Source: a virus. Taken from it: DNA of 38,044 bases. Below the pieces are notes generated by a model. That model was given only the letters and a program-made list of their open reading frames with translations. It searched no databases and was not told the DNA's origin. The translations under genes were made by a program, and so were the position numbers. How positions within the stretch are numbered: position 1 is the first letter of the stretch; each line of letters opens with the position of its first letter. Shown here in pieces: positions 23,671-31,404 of this stretch. The stretch is from IMG/VR virus record IMGVR_UViG_3300044635_002302, positions 1 to 38,044 of that record; one strand, 5' to 3'.

Positions 23671-24358
23671 TGATGTCTCGCAAATCACACCAACAGGTGT
23701 ATCGTTGTTGGAGTGTGTGTTCTCAAAAACACAACCCATCATGGAGCAAGATGCATCAAGCATTGCTGCATGGCACAAGCAATTGCCTGCAACACTAACT
23801 CCCTACTCAGCACAATCCATAACATATGGTTGTGGATTGACTGACTTCTCTGCATGCGCAGCTAACTTTGTGGTGATGGACAAGATCATCGAACTTGCTG
23901 CATCGCTGCAACTCAAGCGATTGGTGTTTGGATCTCCAGGTATACGCAAAGGACGTCCTGATGCATCAATGTTCAAATATATAGATGAACAATTGAAGGG
24001 CGGTGACACGGTGTTCTGCATTGAACCCAATGCACATGTGTATGGTGGTGAGTATTTCTTTGATGTTGCAGAGATTGCTGAGTTCTTACAACAACACAAA
24101 TTCAACAACATTAGTACCATGATTGATACACACAATTCATGGTTGGAGAATCGTCGCACAGTAGATGATGTATACATGTTCCAAGACGTAATCAAGCACG
24201 TGCATGCATCAGAGGTCAAGCTTGATGGCTTCATCAGTTTAAATGATCATGCCATGGTAGCAGAAGCTCTTGTCAACATCAATTATCAGCACGTTGTGAC
24301 TTTCGAATCACTCACAATGCACGGGGTAGATGATTTTATAAAAACATACGGTAAATAA
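23639..24358 (+). CDS. Sugar-phosphate isomerase/epimerase-like TIM barrel
   Basis: A 239-residue protein of the xylose-isomerase-like TIM-barrel superfamily: LAISNLACD at the first strand, ITYGCGLTDFS, LKRLVFGSPGIRKG, FCIEPNAHVYGG with the metal-type Glu, STMIDTHN and VTFESLTM in strand order. It probably isomerises or epimerises a sugar intermediate. I start at the ATG at 23639; the longer frame begins at a TTG. It overlaps the SDR gene by 32 bases and closes the sugar cluster. Confidence 0.72.
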   Translation: MKLAISNLACDDVSQITPTGVSLLECVFSKTQPIMEQDASSIAAWHKQLPATLTPYSAQSITYGCGLTDFSACAANFVVMDKIIELAASLQLKRLVFGSPGIRKGRPDASMFKYIDEQLKGGDTVFCIEPNAHVYGGEYFFDVAEIAEFLQQHKFNNISTMIDTHNSWLENRRTVDDVYMFQDVIKHVHASEVKLDGFISLNDHAMVAEALVNINYQHVVTFESLTMHGVDDFIKTYGK

Positions 24359-24362
24359 CATC

Positions 24363-24569
24363 ATGAGCAACACATACAAAATTGTAAAAGATATCGACAC
24401 TGGAAAATATTTTGATGGTAGCGATTTCCAAGCTCCCAAAGAGTCTGCACTTCACTTCCCACCACACATTACCGAAATGTACTTCAAATACAGCTATGAA
24501 CACGTTGATGTAGTAGTCGAAGATACTGATCGAGTGATGCACTGGGAGACCGACCATTGTCCACTGTAG
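24363..24569 (+). CDS. Small hypothetical protein
   Basis: A 68-residue acidic protein with no recognised domain, rich in Asp, His and Tyr (YSYEHVDVVVEDTD). It begins 4 bases after the sugar-cluster isomerase and is followed by a 37-base gap, so it is probably the last gene of that transcript. No membrane segment. Coding is supported mainly by tight packing and codon use like its neighbours. Confidence 0.6.
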   Translation: MSNTYKIVKDIDTGKYFDGSDFQAPKESALHFPPHITEMYFKYSYEHVDVVVEDTDRVMHWETDHCPL

Positions 24570-24606
24570 CGCTAGATTTTTTGTGTTGCTATGATATCAT
24601 CATGTC

Positions 24607-25194
24607 ATGGTACTCACAACTAATACTACGTATAATGGCGATCTCATTCACAAGCGCTTTGCATATCAATTTCTTCGCGACAAGGTAAGTCCAATTGGTG
24701 ATATTGTTTGTTTTCGTGGTGGTATGAACGTCACCACCAATCTGATCGATCAAGAAGATCTCATCAACAAAGATTACATCTACAGTGGCGATGCGATGAA
24801 CTTCATTTGGGAAATACCCAACCTGTGTCCATTTGGAGCAGTAGCATTTCAGCGATTGTTCAACACGCAAATTGCAAATTTGTTGTCGGTCAAATATCTG
24901 CAGAAGCCCATCGAAGTTGATGGTGATGATTTGTTGGTGCATGATCATTTTGTTGGTAGTGATGGAAAAGATTACGAGAAAGGTAAAGCATCTGTAAGCA
25001 TTACATATTCTACCAACAATGTAGCAATTGGTCATACTGGTATCAACATCGATGCAGGTAAAGGTGCACCTGGATTTGCATACTCAACCAAGCTGAGTGA
25101 TGAGCAGGTTGAAGGCTTCATGAATGACGTAAATCAGATGTTTTATTTCATGTGCATGGATGCATTTGTCGCAACTACAAAAGTGATTGTGTGA
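24607..25194 (+). CDS. Conserved T4-like phage protein
   Basis: A 195-residue protein. The segments DLIHKRFAYQFLRD, VCFRGGMNVT, FGAVAFQRLFNTQIA, DGDDLLVHDHF and GHTGINIDAGKGAPGFAYST match a conserved hypothetical protein of marine T4-like phages as I remember it. It looks like a compact enzyme or nucleic-acid-binding domain, but no catalytic motif is certain. The next gene starts within its stop (TGATG), which links it to the replication genes. Function unknown. Confidence 0.75.
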   Translation: MVLTTNTTYNGDLIHKRFAYQFLRDKVSPIGDIVCFRGGMNVTTNLIDQEDLINKDYIYSGDAMNFIWEIPNLCPFGAVAFQRLFNTQIANLLSVKYLQKPIEVDGDDLLVHDHFVGSDGKDYEKGKASVSITYSTNNVAIGHTGINIDAGKGAPGFAYSTKLSDEQVEGFMNDVNQMFYFMCMDAFVATTKVIV

Positions 25195-25562
25195 TGGAAG
25201 CAACCATCTTTAACTACCTTGATTCGATTCTCTGCTCCAAGAAATATATAACTGATATCAATCATGAAGAGAGTCAGTACAGCAGCTTTATGTGTAATCG
25301 CTGGATTAGCATGTATAGCAACACTACTGCTGAAATTATCAACGACTCGACCAACAAGTACTGGTCGCAGATGACGCAGCCCAAGGATCATTATGATTTT
25401 TTGATGCACTTGATGCCAAAGTATTCACGCAAAAAGATCAACTACATCAAGAAGGTCAAAGAAGATGCTTCTGCTGCAGCAGAGAACAATAGCTCATCAA
25501 TTGCAAAAAGAATGGAGATCTCTACCAGAGAAGTTGAGATGCTCAAAAGCATGTGCAGTTGA
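25194..25562 (+). CDS. 62: gp62-like clamp-loader small subunit
   Basis: A 122-residue protein resembling the small clamp-loader subunit of T4-like phages, which with gp44 loads the gp45 sliding clamp. The pattern YSSFMCNRWISMYSNTTAEIIN, then HYDFLMHLMPKYSRKKINYIKK, then a C-terminal helix (SIAKRMEISTREVEML) matches marine gp62 proteins by eye. It is shorter than the 187 residues of T4. gp44 and gp45 are not in this window. Start: ATG at 25194 overlapping the previous stop. Confidence 0.62.
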   Translation: MEATIFNYLDSILCSKKYITDINHEESQYSSFMCNRWISMYSNTTAEIINDSTNKYWSQMTQPKDHYDFLMHLMPKYSRKKINYIKKVKEDASAAAENNSSSIAKRMEISTREVEMLKSMCS

Positions 25563-25591
25563 CTTAACACATCATCAACTTAACTACCAAC

Positions 25592-26008
25592 ATGGCATCA
25601 GAAGTACCCACACACCTAGACAATCTAAAAAACAGTCGTTCACTCATTGATCTTGAAAGCTGCGCTGATGGCGTGTTTGCACTAGATGATTATTCATTGT
25701 CGTTTGTGTTTGATGATATTGTGCTGGTTGAGATGATTGATGAAGTCAACGATGGTATGGGTAGCGCTATTCAGCGCAACGGTTTGTATGTTCCTACCAA
25801 CGCAATGACCAAAGCTTGGCGCAAAGGCAAAGTGGTGTTGGTAGGTCCAACCGCGCAATATTGCAAGAAAGACGACATTGTGGTGTTCCCAAACGACAAA
25901 GGAGCAGCAGTATCCAATCTTATCGTAGAGAATTACGGAAAAATCTCCAAGGGGATGTTCCTAAACGAACAACGCTTGTTCGGTATCTGCAAGCGTGTTG
26001 ACGCATGA
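25592..26008 (+). CDS. 31: GroES-like cochaperonin (gp31 functional type)
   Basis: A 138-residue protein whose residues about 35-135 follow the GroES fold: FDDIVLVEMIDE at the first strand, NGLYVPTNA at the mobile-loop end, WRKGKVVLVGPTAQYCKKDDIVVFPNDKG, and a C-terminal LNEQRLFGICKRV. T4 gp31 replaces GroES with host GroEL so that gp23 can fold; a similar job for the gp23 in this window is a reasonable inference. A leader of about 30 residues precedes the fold. It overlaps the next gene by 4 bases. Confidence 0.75.
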   Translation: MASEVPTHLDNLKNSRSLIDLESCADGVFALDDYSLSFVFDDIVLVEMIDEVNDGMGSAIQRNGLYVPTNAMTKAWRKGKVVLVGPTAQYCKKDDIVVFPNDKGAAVSNLIVENYGKISKGMFLNEQRLFGICKRVDA

Positions 26009-26382
26009 TGGTTGGATTGAGCCAGCTGAAAAGCACACTGCTCACCAACGTTGTTGATGTTAGGTTTGTGAGGAGATTGCCTGCTGCAGGCAAAGCAGCA
26101 ACCAGGAGAATGTGGTGCACCAATTCATCTGCTCTACTCACAAGTTTCAATGGTCGCAGCATCTTGAATTATCACGCTCCAACACACAATCCAAAATTTA
26201 ATCCTGCTGCAGAGAACATTATTATTACATGGGACATCTTGATGCAGAACTTTAGATGCATAAGTATGGATAGTTGTGAGTTGATTCAATCTGTTCCAGC
26301 AAATGATGAATTCTGGAAATTCTTCAACGAAAACATCTACATAATGTCCACACAACAAAAAATCAACTTCATGAACACATGA
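26005..26382 (+). CDS. Conserved T4-like phage protein
   Basis: A 125-residue basic protein of unknown function. The string GKAATRRMWCTNSSALLTS, then ILNYHAPT, then FWKFFNENIYIMS resembles a conserved hypothetical protein of marine T4-like phages, as I remember it. Overlapping ATGA junctions on both sides put it in one unit with the gp31-like gene and the following small gene. Either of two adjacent ATGs could be the start. Confidence 0.68.
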   Translation: MMVGLSQLKSTLLTNVVDVRFVRRLPAAGKAATRRMWCTNSSALLTSFNGRSILNYHAPTHNPKFNPAAENIIITWDILMQNFRCISMDSCELIQSVPANDEFWKFFNENIYIMSTQQKINFMNT

Positions 26383-26711
26383 TCAATTTAGAACAATCTT
26401 TAAATTATTTTTTGCAGCGTGAAATCACATTTACAGTAGACAACAAATGTGTCAAGCGTGGCAAGTTGATCCTGTGCAGCATCAAAGATTTTTACATTAC
26501 ATTTTACCTCAAACACAACGATGATCAAAAACGGTATGAACTTCCATACCCGTTTGCTACGCATGGAGTTGGAAAAAATTTGGTGTTTGACTACAAGCTC
26601 AGCACCATGGCATGCAACAATGTAGATCTGTTGTTCAAACTACAGAGCTTAAACAAGAAGAAAAACTCCAAGATCTACGACAATCAGATTGTTATCGCTG
26701 AAGTGTCCTAG
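26379..26711 (+). CDS. Hypothetical protein
   Basis: A 110-residue Lys-rich protein I do not recognise. It looks beta-rich (ITFTVDNKCVKRGKLILC, FYITFYLKHNDD) and has no membrane segment. Its ATG overlaps the previous stop (ATGA), and 32 bases separate it from the helicase gene. The arrangement suggests an early or middle operon with replication genes. Confidence 0.62.
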   Translation: MINLEQSLNYFLQREITFTVDNKCVKRGKLILCSIKDFYITFYLKHNDDQKRYELPYPFATHGVGKNLVFDYKLSTMACNNVDLLFKLQSLNKKKNSKIYDNQIVIAEVS

Positions 26712-26743
26712 AGGGTGCATGATGCATCGTATATCATGACGAT

Positions 26744-28366
26744 GTGAATTTACTCAGCAATTTTCCTGAAACCCACGATGCTCGTCCACAACAGATTGAT
26801 CTGTTGCAGCAAATTGATCGAGCATTTGCCTCTGGCAAAAAATTTGTCATCTGCTGTGCTCCAACAGGTTCAGGTAAATCGTTTCTGAGCAAAACTCTTG
26901 CAAACGCTAGCAAGAGCCCATCTACTACATTTGTTGATCTAGTTGAATCTCATGCAGCATTCAAACAAGATCAATTTGGTGATTATGTTCATAAAGATGA
27001 TTGCGCAAAAGAACCTGCATTTGGTGCACTTGCTTTAACCATCACCAAAAATCTTCAAGATCAGTATCGTGAATTGTTTGATGATGCTAGTGTAATGAAA
27101 GGCAAGTCCAACTATCTGTGCAATGTTGATCCAAGATACAACGTGGACGTTGCACCATGCATCTACTTAACGGAACTCAAAGAAAGTTGTTTGCACAGCA
27201 ACAATTGTGCATACTACAACGCGCGCAACAGTGCATTGGTGAGCAAGTTTGCTGCATTAAACTACAGCATGTTCATGTCGTTGCCTGATCATGTAAAACA
27301 TAGAGAGTATATTGTGTGTGATGAAGCATCTGAGCTTGAGCGTGAATTGGTTAGCAGGTACAGTAGAGAGCTACACTACAAAGTACTCAAAAAGCTTGGA
27401 GTAAATCCATCTGCTATTCCAGTAAACAATTACTCCAAGTTTAGATCTTGGCTAGAGAGCTTTTCAGAAACACTTGCAGCAAACATTCATGATGTGCAAG
27501 CACGACTCAAGCGCAAGAAAAATGAAACCGTATTGGCTGATCGTCAGAGATATGCGCTATTGCGTAATTTACACATCTCTCTACAAACTACCATCGATAC
27601 GTGGAATGATTGTGAGTACATCATTGAACGCAATGAAGAGAGCATAACACTCAAACCTTTGCGAGTTGATAATCTAGCAAAGTGTATTTTCGATCACGCT
27701 GATCGTGTGTTGTTGATGTCAGCAACCATCATTGATCCAAAAAACTTTGCTAAAGCTCTTGGCATTACAGATTATACATACATTGAAGTTGATTCAACGT
27801 TTGATCCAAAAAATGCTCCAATCTTTTGCTCAGGTAAGCATAAGCTGAATCACAAGAACTTGAAGACCAGCTTGCCCATGATAGCTCGTCAAGTTGCTGA
27901 GATATGCAAACATCATGGAGACGTTAAAGGTGTCATTCATACACACACTCATGAAATTACCGAGTATCTAAAGAATAGCTTGCGTGGTGATAGATTTATT
28001 TTTAGAGAATCAGGTGTCAACAACGAGCAGATCATCAAGCAACACACTGAGTCAACCAACAACACCATTCTGGTGAGTCCATCTTTGACACTTGGGGTTG
28101 ACTTGAAGGATGATCTAGCTAGATTTCAAATCATCATCAAAGCAGCGTATTTACCCCTGGGAGATGAGCGCATCAAGAGATTGTTCAAAGAAGATCCACA
28201 GTGGTATCAGAATCAAATGCTCAACAACTTAATTCAAGCTTGTGGTCGCGGTGTGAGATCCAAAGATGATCATTGTGTTACGTACATCATAGATGGTTGC
28301 ATCACAGATGCAGTGCTCAAGTGTAGACATAGATTACCACGTTACTTCATCAAGAGATTCGTATAG
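26744..28366 (+). CDS. DinG/XPD-like iron-sulfur DNA helicase
   Basis: A 540-residue superfamily 2 helicase. Walker A APTGSGKS is at 39-46, the DEAS box at 193-196 (DEAH-type), LLMSATI is a motif III equivalent, and LIQACGRGVRS is motif VI. Four cysteines between motifs I and II (C126, C139, C149, C155) fit the Fe-S cluster of XPD/DinG enzymes, which unwind 5' to 3'. The start is a GTG with no better alternative. It likely acts in replication or repair. The TAAATA of the next late gene lies directly after its stop. Confidence 0.85.
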   Translation: MNLLSNFPETHDARPQQIDLLQQIDRAFASGKKFVICCAPTGSGKSFLSKTLANASKSPSTTFVDLVESHAAFKQDQFGDYVHKDDCAKEPAFGALALTITKNLQDQYRELFDDASVMKGKSNYLCNVDPRYNVDVAPCIYLTELKESCLHSNNCAYYNARNSALVSKFAALNYSMFMSLPDHVKHREYIVCDEASELERELVSRYSRELHYKVLKKLGVNPSAIPVNNYSKFRSWLESFSETLAANIHDVQARLKRKKNETVLADRQRYALLRNLHISLQTTIDTWNDCEYIIERNEESITLKPLRVDNLAKCIFDHADRVLLMSATIIDPKNFAKALGITDYTYIEVDSTFDPKNAPIFCSGKHKLNHKNLKTSLPMIARQVAEICKHHGDVKGVIHTHTHEITEYLKNSLRGDRFIFRESGVNNEQIIKQHTESTNNTILVSPSLTLGVDLKDDLARFQIIIKAAYLPLGDERIKRLFKEDPQWYQNQMLNNLIQACGRGVRSKDDHCVTYIIDGCITDAVLKCRHRLPRYFIKRFV

Positions 28367-28369
28367 CCC

Positions 28370-28375
28370 TAAATA
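28370..28375 (+). promoter_or_regulatory. T4-type late promoter (CTAAATA)
   Basis: TAAATA just after the helicase stop; the GTG of the gp15-like gene (28381) begins exactly 6 bases after the last A. It marks the switch from replication genes to morphogenesis genes. Confidence 0.76.
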
Positions 28376-28380
28376 CCCGC

Positions 28381-29550
28381 GTGAAGGATAGAGCTTTTCA
28401 TTTTGAAATCCGAGACCTAATAACGCAGTTCATTGCTGCGTTTGATGATGTTGTCATTGGTAGGTACAACAAGGCCCGTCAAGAACAAGCTCAGATCAAG
28501 GTTAGATATGTATATGCTCCAAAAGAGCGCGTGTTGTTTGATATCGTAAACAAAGCTCAAAACATTACGCTACCAGTTATTGCAGTCAGCCTCAACAGTG
28601 TAGCTCGAGATGAATCTCGTGTGTTCAACAAGATTTACGGGTTTGACGTTCCAGGGAGACTTGATGTACATACTCCCGCGAAGTACACTAGGCATATAGG
28701 CATGCCAGTGCCAGTAAACATCTCTGTGAGCATGAACATCATTGCATCATATCAGACAGATATTGATCAGATCATATCAAACTTTGTGCCATACAACAAC
28801 CCTTATGTTGTGATTTCATGGAAGATACCCAATGCATTTGAGTTGATGTTGCCACAGGAAATTAGATCTGAAGTCATGTGGGATGGAACAGTTGCATTGA
28901 AATATCCCATCGATTCAACTGGTGCTGACAAATATCGACTTGAAGCAGATACATCCTTCACCATCAAAGGTTGGTTGTTTCCACAAGCACCACCTGAGCC
29001 TCTAAAGAACATCTTCTTCATTGATAGTAACTTTTATTCTTCAAGAGTATTGAACAGTGATCGATTCAAAGGGTATGATACATACTATACTTTATCTGGA
29101 ACATCCATGCGAGTAGATTTAAGTTCCAACTTGAGCACTGAATTTGACAACATCACAGTATCTGCAGCTCCAACCATCACCAACATCTATTTTGCAGGGG
29201 GGCCAAAATATCATGCGCTGTATGATGATGAAGCGTTGATCATCACGCCTGAGAATATTGATGGAGATTTCCTGCTACAAGGTAAACGATTCCAATACAC
29301 GTCAAATGTCTTCTTGAGCAGCAACACACCAAGTTTCTATACATCATTGACATCATTGAGCTTTGACTACTACCCTGTGATCAATGCGTACACACTGCCT
29401 ACCTCATGTTATCAGATAGTAAATGAAAACATCATGAACCTCACTCTACCAGTAGAGATTCTATCTGGTGACTTTGACATCATCGTGCAAGATGAAGCTG
29501 GTTGGGACTCTACAGCTCGTAAAGGTGTCAGATTAACTCGTACCTTGTAG
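28381..29550 (+). CDS. 15: gp15-like tail sheath stabiliser and completion protein
   Basis: In T4, gp15 caps the tail and joins it to the neck. This 389-residue protein follows T4 gp15 by eye: AQIKVRYVYAPKERVLFDI matches the RVPITYASKEHFMMKL region, then NISVSMNIIASYQTDIDQII and FVPYNNPYVVI, and FTIKGWLFPQAP matches the FEVNGWMYPP segment. A C-terminal half of about 180 beta-rich residues goes beyond the T4 length of 272. The GTG start lies exactly at the predicted late start site. It directly precedes the portal gene. Confidence 0.75.
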   Translation: MKDRAFHFEIRDLITQFIAAFDDVVIGRYNKARQEQAQIKVRYVYAPKERVLFDIVNKAQNITLPVIAVSLNSVARDESRVFNKIYGFDVPGRLDVHTPAKYTRHIGMPVPVNISVSMNIIASYQTDIDQIISNFVPYNNPYVVISWKIPNAFELMLPQEIRSEVMWDGTVALKYPIDSTGADKYRLEADTSFTIKGWLFPQAPPEPLKNIFFIDSNFYSSRVLNSDRFKGYDTYYTLSGTSMRVDLSSNLSTEFDNITVSAAPTITNIYFAGGPKYHALYDDEALIITPENIDGDFLLQGKRFQYTSNVFLSSNTPSFYTSLTSLSFDYYPVINAYTLPTSCYQIVNENIMNLTLPVEILSGDFDIIVQDEAGWDSTARKGVRLTRTL

Positions 29551-29571
29551 TTGTGATTTTGTAATTCTTGA

Positions 29572-29577
29572 TAAATA
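29572..29577 (+). promoter_or_regulatory. T4-type late promoter (ATAAATA)
   Basis: TAAATA in the 33-base gap before the portal gene; the ATG (29584) begins 7 bases after the last A. Confidence 0.75.
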
Positions 29578-29583
29578 CCTGCA

Positions 29584-31389
29584 ATGGGATTCTCTTTTGA
29601 TGATGGTAGAACCTCTACATTTGGTAGAGAGCTGATGAATTATATTTCATCAAAGTTACCGTACTCGGGCTACGATCTTTCCAAAGTAACCGACAATCTT
29701 AATCCCAAGTACAAGTATTTTGAAACAACTGGTACTCGTAGAGCAGAGGTGTTGTCCAAATACTCCATCTCACAAAATTTTGAGTACAACAACAACTCTG
29801 TTGGAAGCATTGTCAGCGACAAGCAGTATTCAGACATCATGTACGCCAACATCCAGAAGGATAAAGGCGCGCGTGTCAGAGACTATCGCATCATCGCAGC
29901 ATTCTCCGAAGTGGCAGATGCGTTGGATGAAATCTGCGATGAAGTCATCAACAAAGATGCTCAAGGTAAAGTCATCAAGTTGTTGTTCAAAAACGCAACA
30001 TTGACCGAACTTCAGCAAGAGTCCTTGGAGAAAGAATTTTCCAAATACATTCAGCATTTTGAATTGGATACCAAGGGATGGGATTATTTTCGTCAATTGT
30101 TGATCGAAGGTGAAGTGTACTGGGAGCACATCATTCACGAAAAGTATCCCAAAGAGGGCATTCTAGGTGTGGTTCAAGTACCCACCGAGCTGATTGACCC
30201 TGTGTTCTCCAACATTCAGAACGTGATGGTCAAGGGGTACTTGTATCGTAAGCCTAAATTTGATCCACGCAACCCCACCAAGCAGGTTGGTGTTGATTAT
30301 GTACCTCTTGATAAAAACCAGGTAACTTACATTCACTCCAACATATGGAATGAAAATCGCACCATGCGATTGCCGTTCATTGAAAATTGTCGTAGAGCAT
30401 ATCGTCAGTTGTCCATGATTGAAGATGCTATTGTGGTGTATCGTCTGGTACGAGCTCCAGAGCGTCTGGTGTTCAATGTAGACGTTGGCAACATGCCCGC
30501 ACCCAAAGCAGAAGCATATCTTAGAAAATTACAATCGCAATACTGGTCGTCCAAGACATACGATAATAATCAGGGAGGTATCGTTCAAAAATTTAATCCA
30601 CAATCTATGCTTGATAGCTATTGGTTTGCCAAGCGAGCAGGCAGTGAAGGTACCAACGTAGTTACGCTACCTGGTGGACAGAATTTAGGTCAATTAGATG
30701 ATCTACTATATTTTACCAAAAAGCTATACAAAGCGTTAAAGGTGCCAACTACTCGTCTTGATCCGCAGGATGCATTTCGCGATGGTCAGGACATGCTCAG
30801 AGAAGAGCTTAAATTTGCTAGATTCATCATTCGCCTGCAGCAGAACATTGCTGCAGGTCTGAAGAATGGGTTCATGACACATCTGCAATTGCGTGGATTG
30901 TGGGATGAGTTCAAGTTGAAAGAATACAACATTGATTTGGAGTTCAATGTTCCAACCAACTTCTACGAGCTTAGAGAATCACAAAAACTTGAGCTCAAGA
31001 TCAACAACTTCAACAGCATGGCAAGCAATGAATATGTTTCACCAACATTTGCTCAGAAGAAGTATCTTGGATGGACTGATGTTGACATCAAGGCCAATCG
31101 TGAGTTCTTGAGGAAAGACAAAGCTTTCCGATGGGAGCTCACGCAGATTGAAAATGGTGGACCAGAATGGAAGGAAGCCATGGCAGCTCAAGCAGGGGCA
31201 ATGGGTGGAGCAGCTCCTGAAGCTGGCGGTGGCGGAGGTGGTGGAGGTGGTGGCATGCCACCACCATTTGTGGGTGGACCAGCAGCAACTGGTGGTGAAG
31301 CAGGTGCACCACCTGAAGCAGGTGCACCACCCGAAATGGGAGCAGCTCCAGAAGGTGCACCACCTGAGGCAGCAGCACCGCCTGCATAG
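29584..31389 (+). CDS. 20: Portal vertex protein gp20
   Basis: A 601-residue T4-type portal, the dodecamer through which DNA enters and leaves the head. The order is family-typical: the KYKYFETTGTRRAEVLSKYS region, VADALDEICDEVINKD, IEGEVYWEH, IEDAIVVYRLVRAPERLVFNVDVGNMP, KAEAYLRKLQSQYWSSK and PTTRLDPQDAF. From about residue 530 a Gly/Ala/Pro-rich low-complexity tail follows, including a run of ten Gly, as in some marine relatives and unlike T4. It is a single intact reading frame. Confidence 0.95.
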   Translation: MGFSFDDGRTSTFGRELMNYISSKLPYSGYDLSKVTDNLNPKYKYFETTGTRRAEVLSKYSISQNFEYNNNSVGSIVSDKQYSDIMYANIQKDKGARVRDYRIIAAFSEVADALDEICDEVINKDAQGKVIKLLFKNATLTELQQESLEKEFSKYIQHFELDTKGWDYFRQLLIEGEVYWEHIIHEKYPKEGILGVVQVPTELIDPVFSNIQNVMVKGYLYRKPKFDPRNPTKQVGVDYVPLDKNQVTYIHSNIWNENRTMRLPFIENCRRAYRQLSMIEDAIVVYRLVRAPERLVFNVDVGNMPAPKAEAYLRKLQSQYWSSKTYDNNQGGIVQKFNPQSMLDSYWFAKRAGSEGTNVVTLPGGQNLGQLDDLLYFTKKLYKALKVPTTRLDPQDAFRDGQDMLREELKFARFIIRLQQNIAAGLKNGFMTHLQLRGLWDEFKLKEYNIDLEFNVPTNFYELRESQKLELKINNFNSMASNEYVSPTFAQKKYLGWTDVDIKANREFLRKDKAFRWELTQIENGGPEWKEAMAAQAGAMGGAAPEAGGGGGGGGGGMPPPFVGGPAATGGEAGAPPEAGAPPEMGAAPEGAPPEAAAPPA

Positions 31390-31393
31390 TGAC

Positions 31394-31399
31394 TAAATA
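31394..31399 (+). promoter_or_regulatory. T4-type late promoter (CTAAATA)
   Basis: TAAATA in the 15-base gap after gp20; the ATG of gp13 (31405) begins exactly 6 bases after the last A. Confidence 0.76.
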
Positions 31400-31404
31400 C
31401 ATGC

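Noticed and set aside
24547-24585. Terminator between 24569 and 24607 (TAGCGCTA followed by six T)
   Set aside because: An 8-bp palindrome cannot form a stable stem with a loop; not a convincing terminator.
24591-24600. 10-bp palindrome ATGATATCAT before the gene at 24607
   Set aside because: Short, AT-rich and single-copy; no second operator copy or partner regulator in the window.
30833-30858. 9-bp inverted repeat (CCTGCAGCA/TGCTGCAGG) inside gp20
   Set aside because: It lies in conserved portal coding sequence (RLQQNIAAG) and is explained by repeated Leu-Gln-Gln and Ala-Ala-Gly codons; no T-run or gene boundary.
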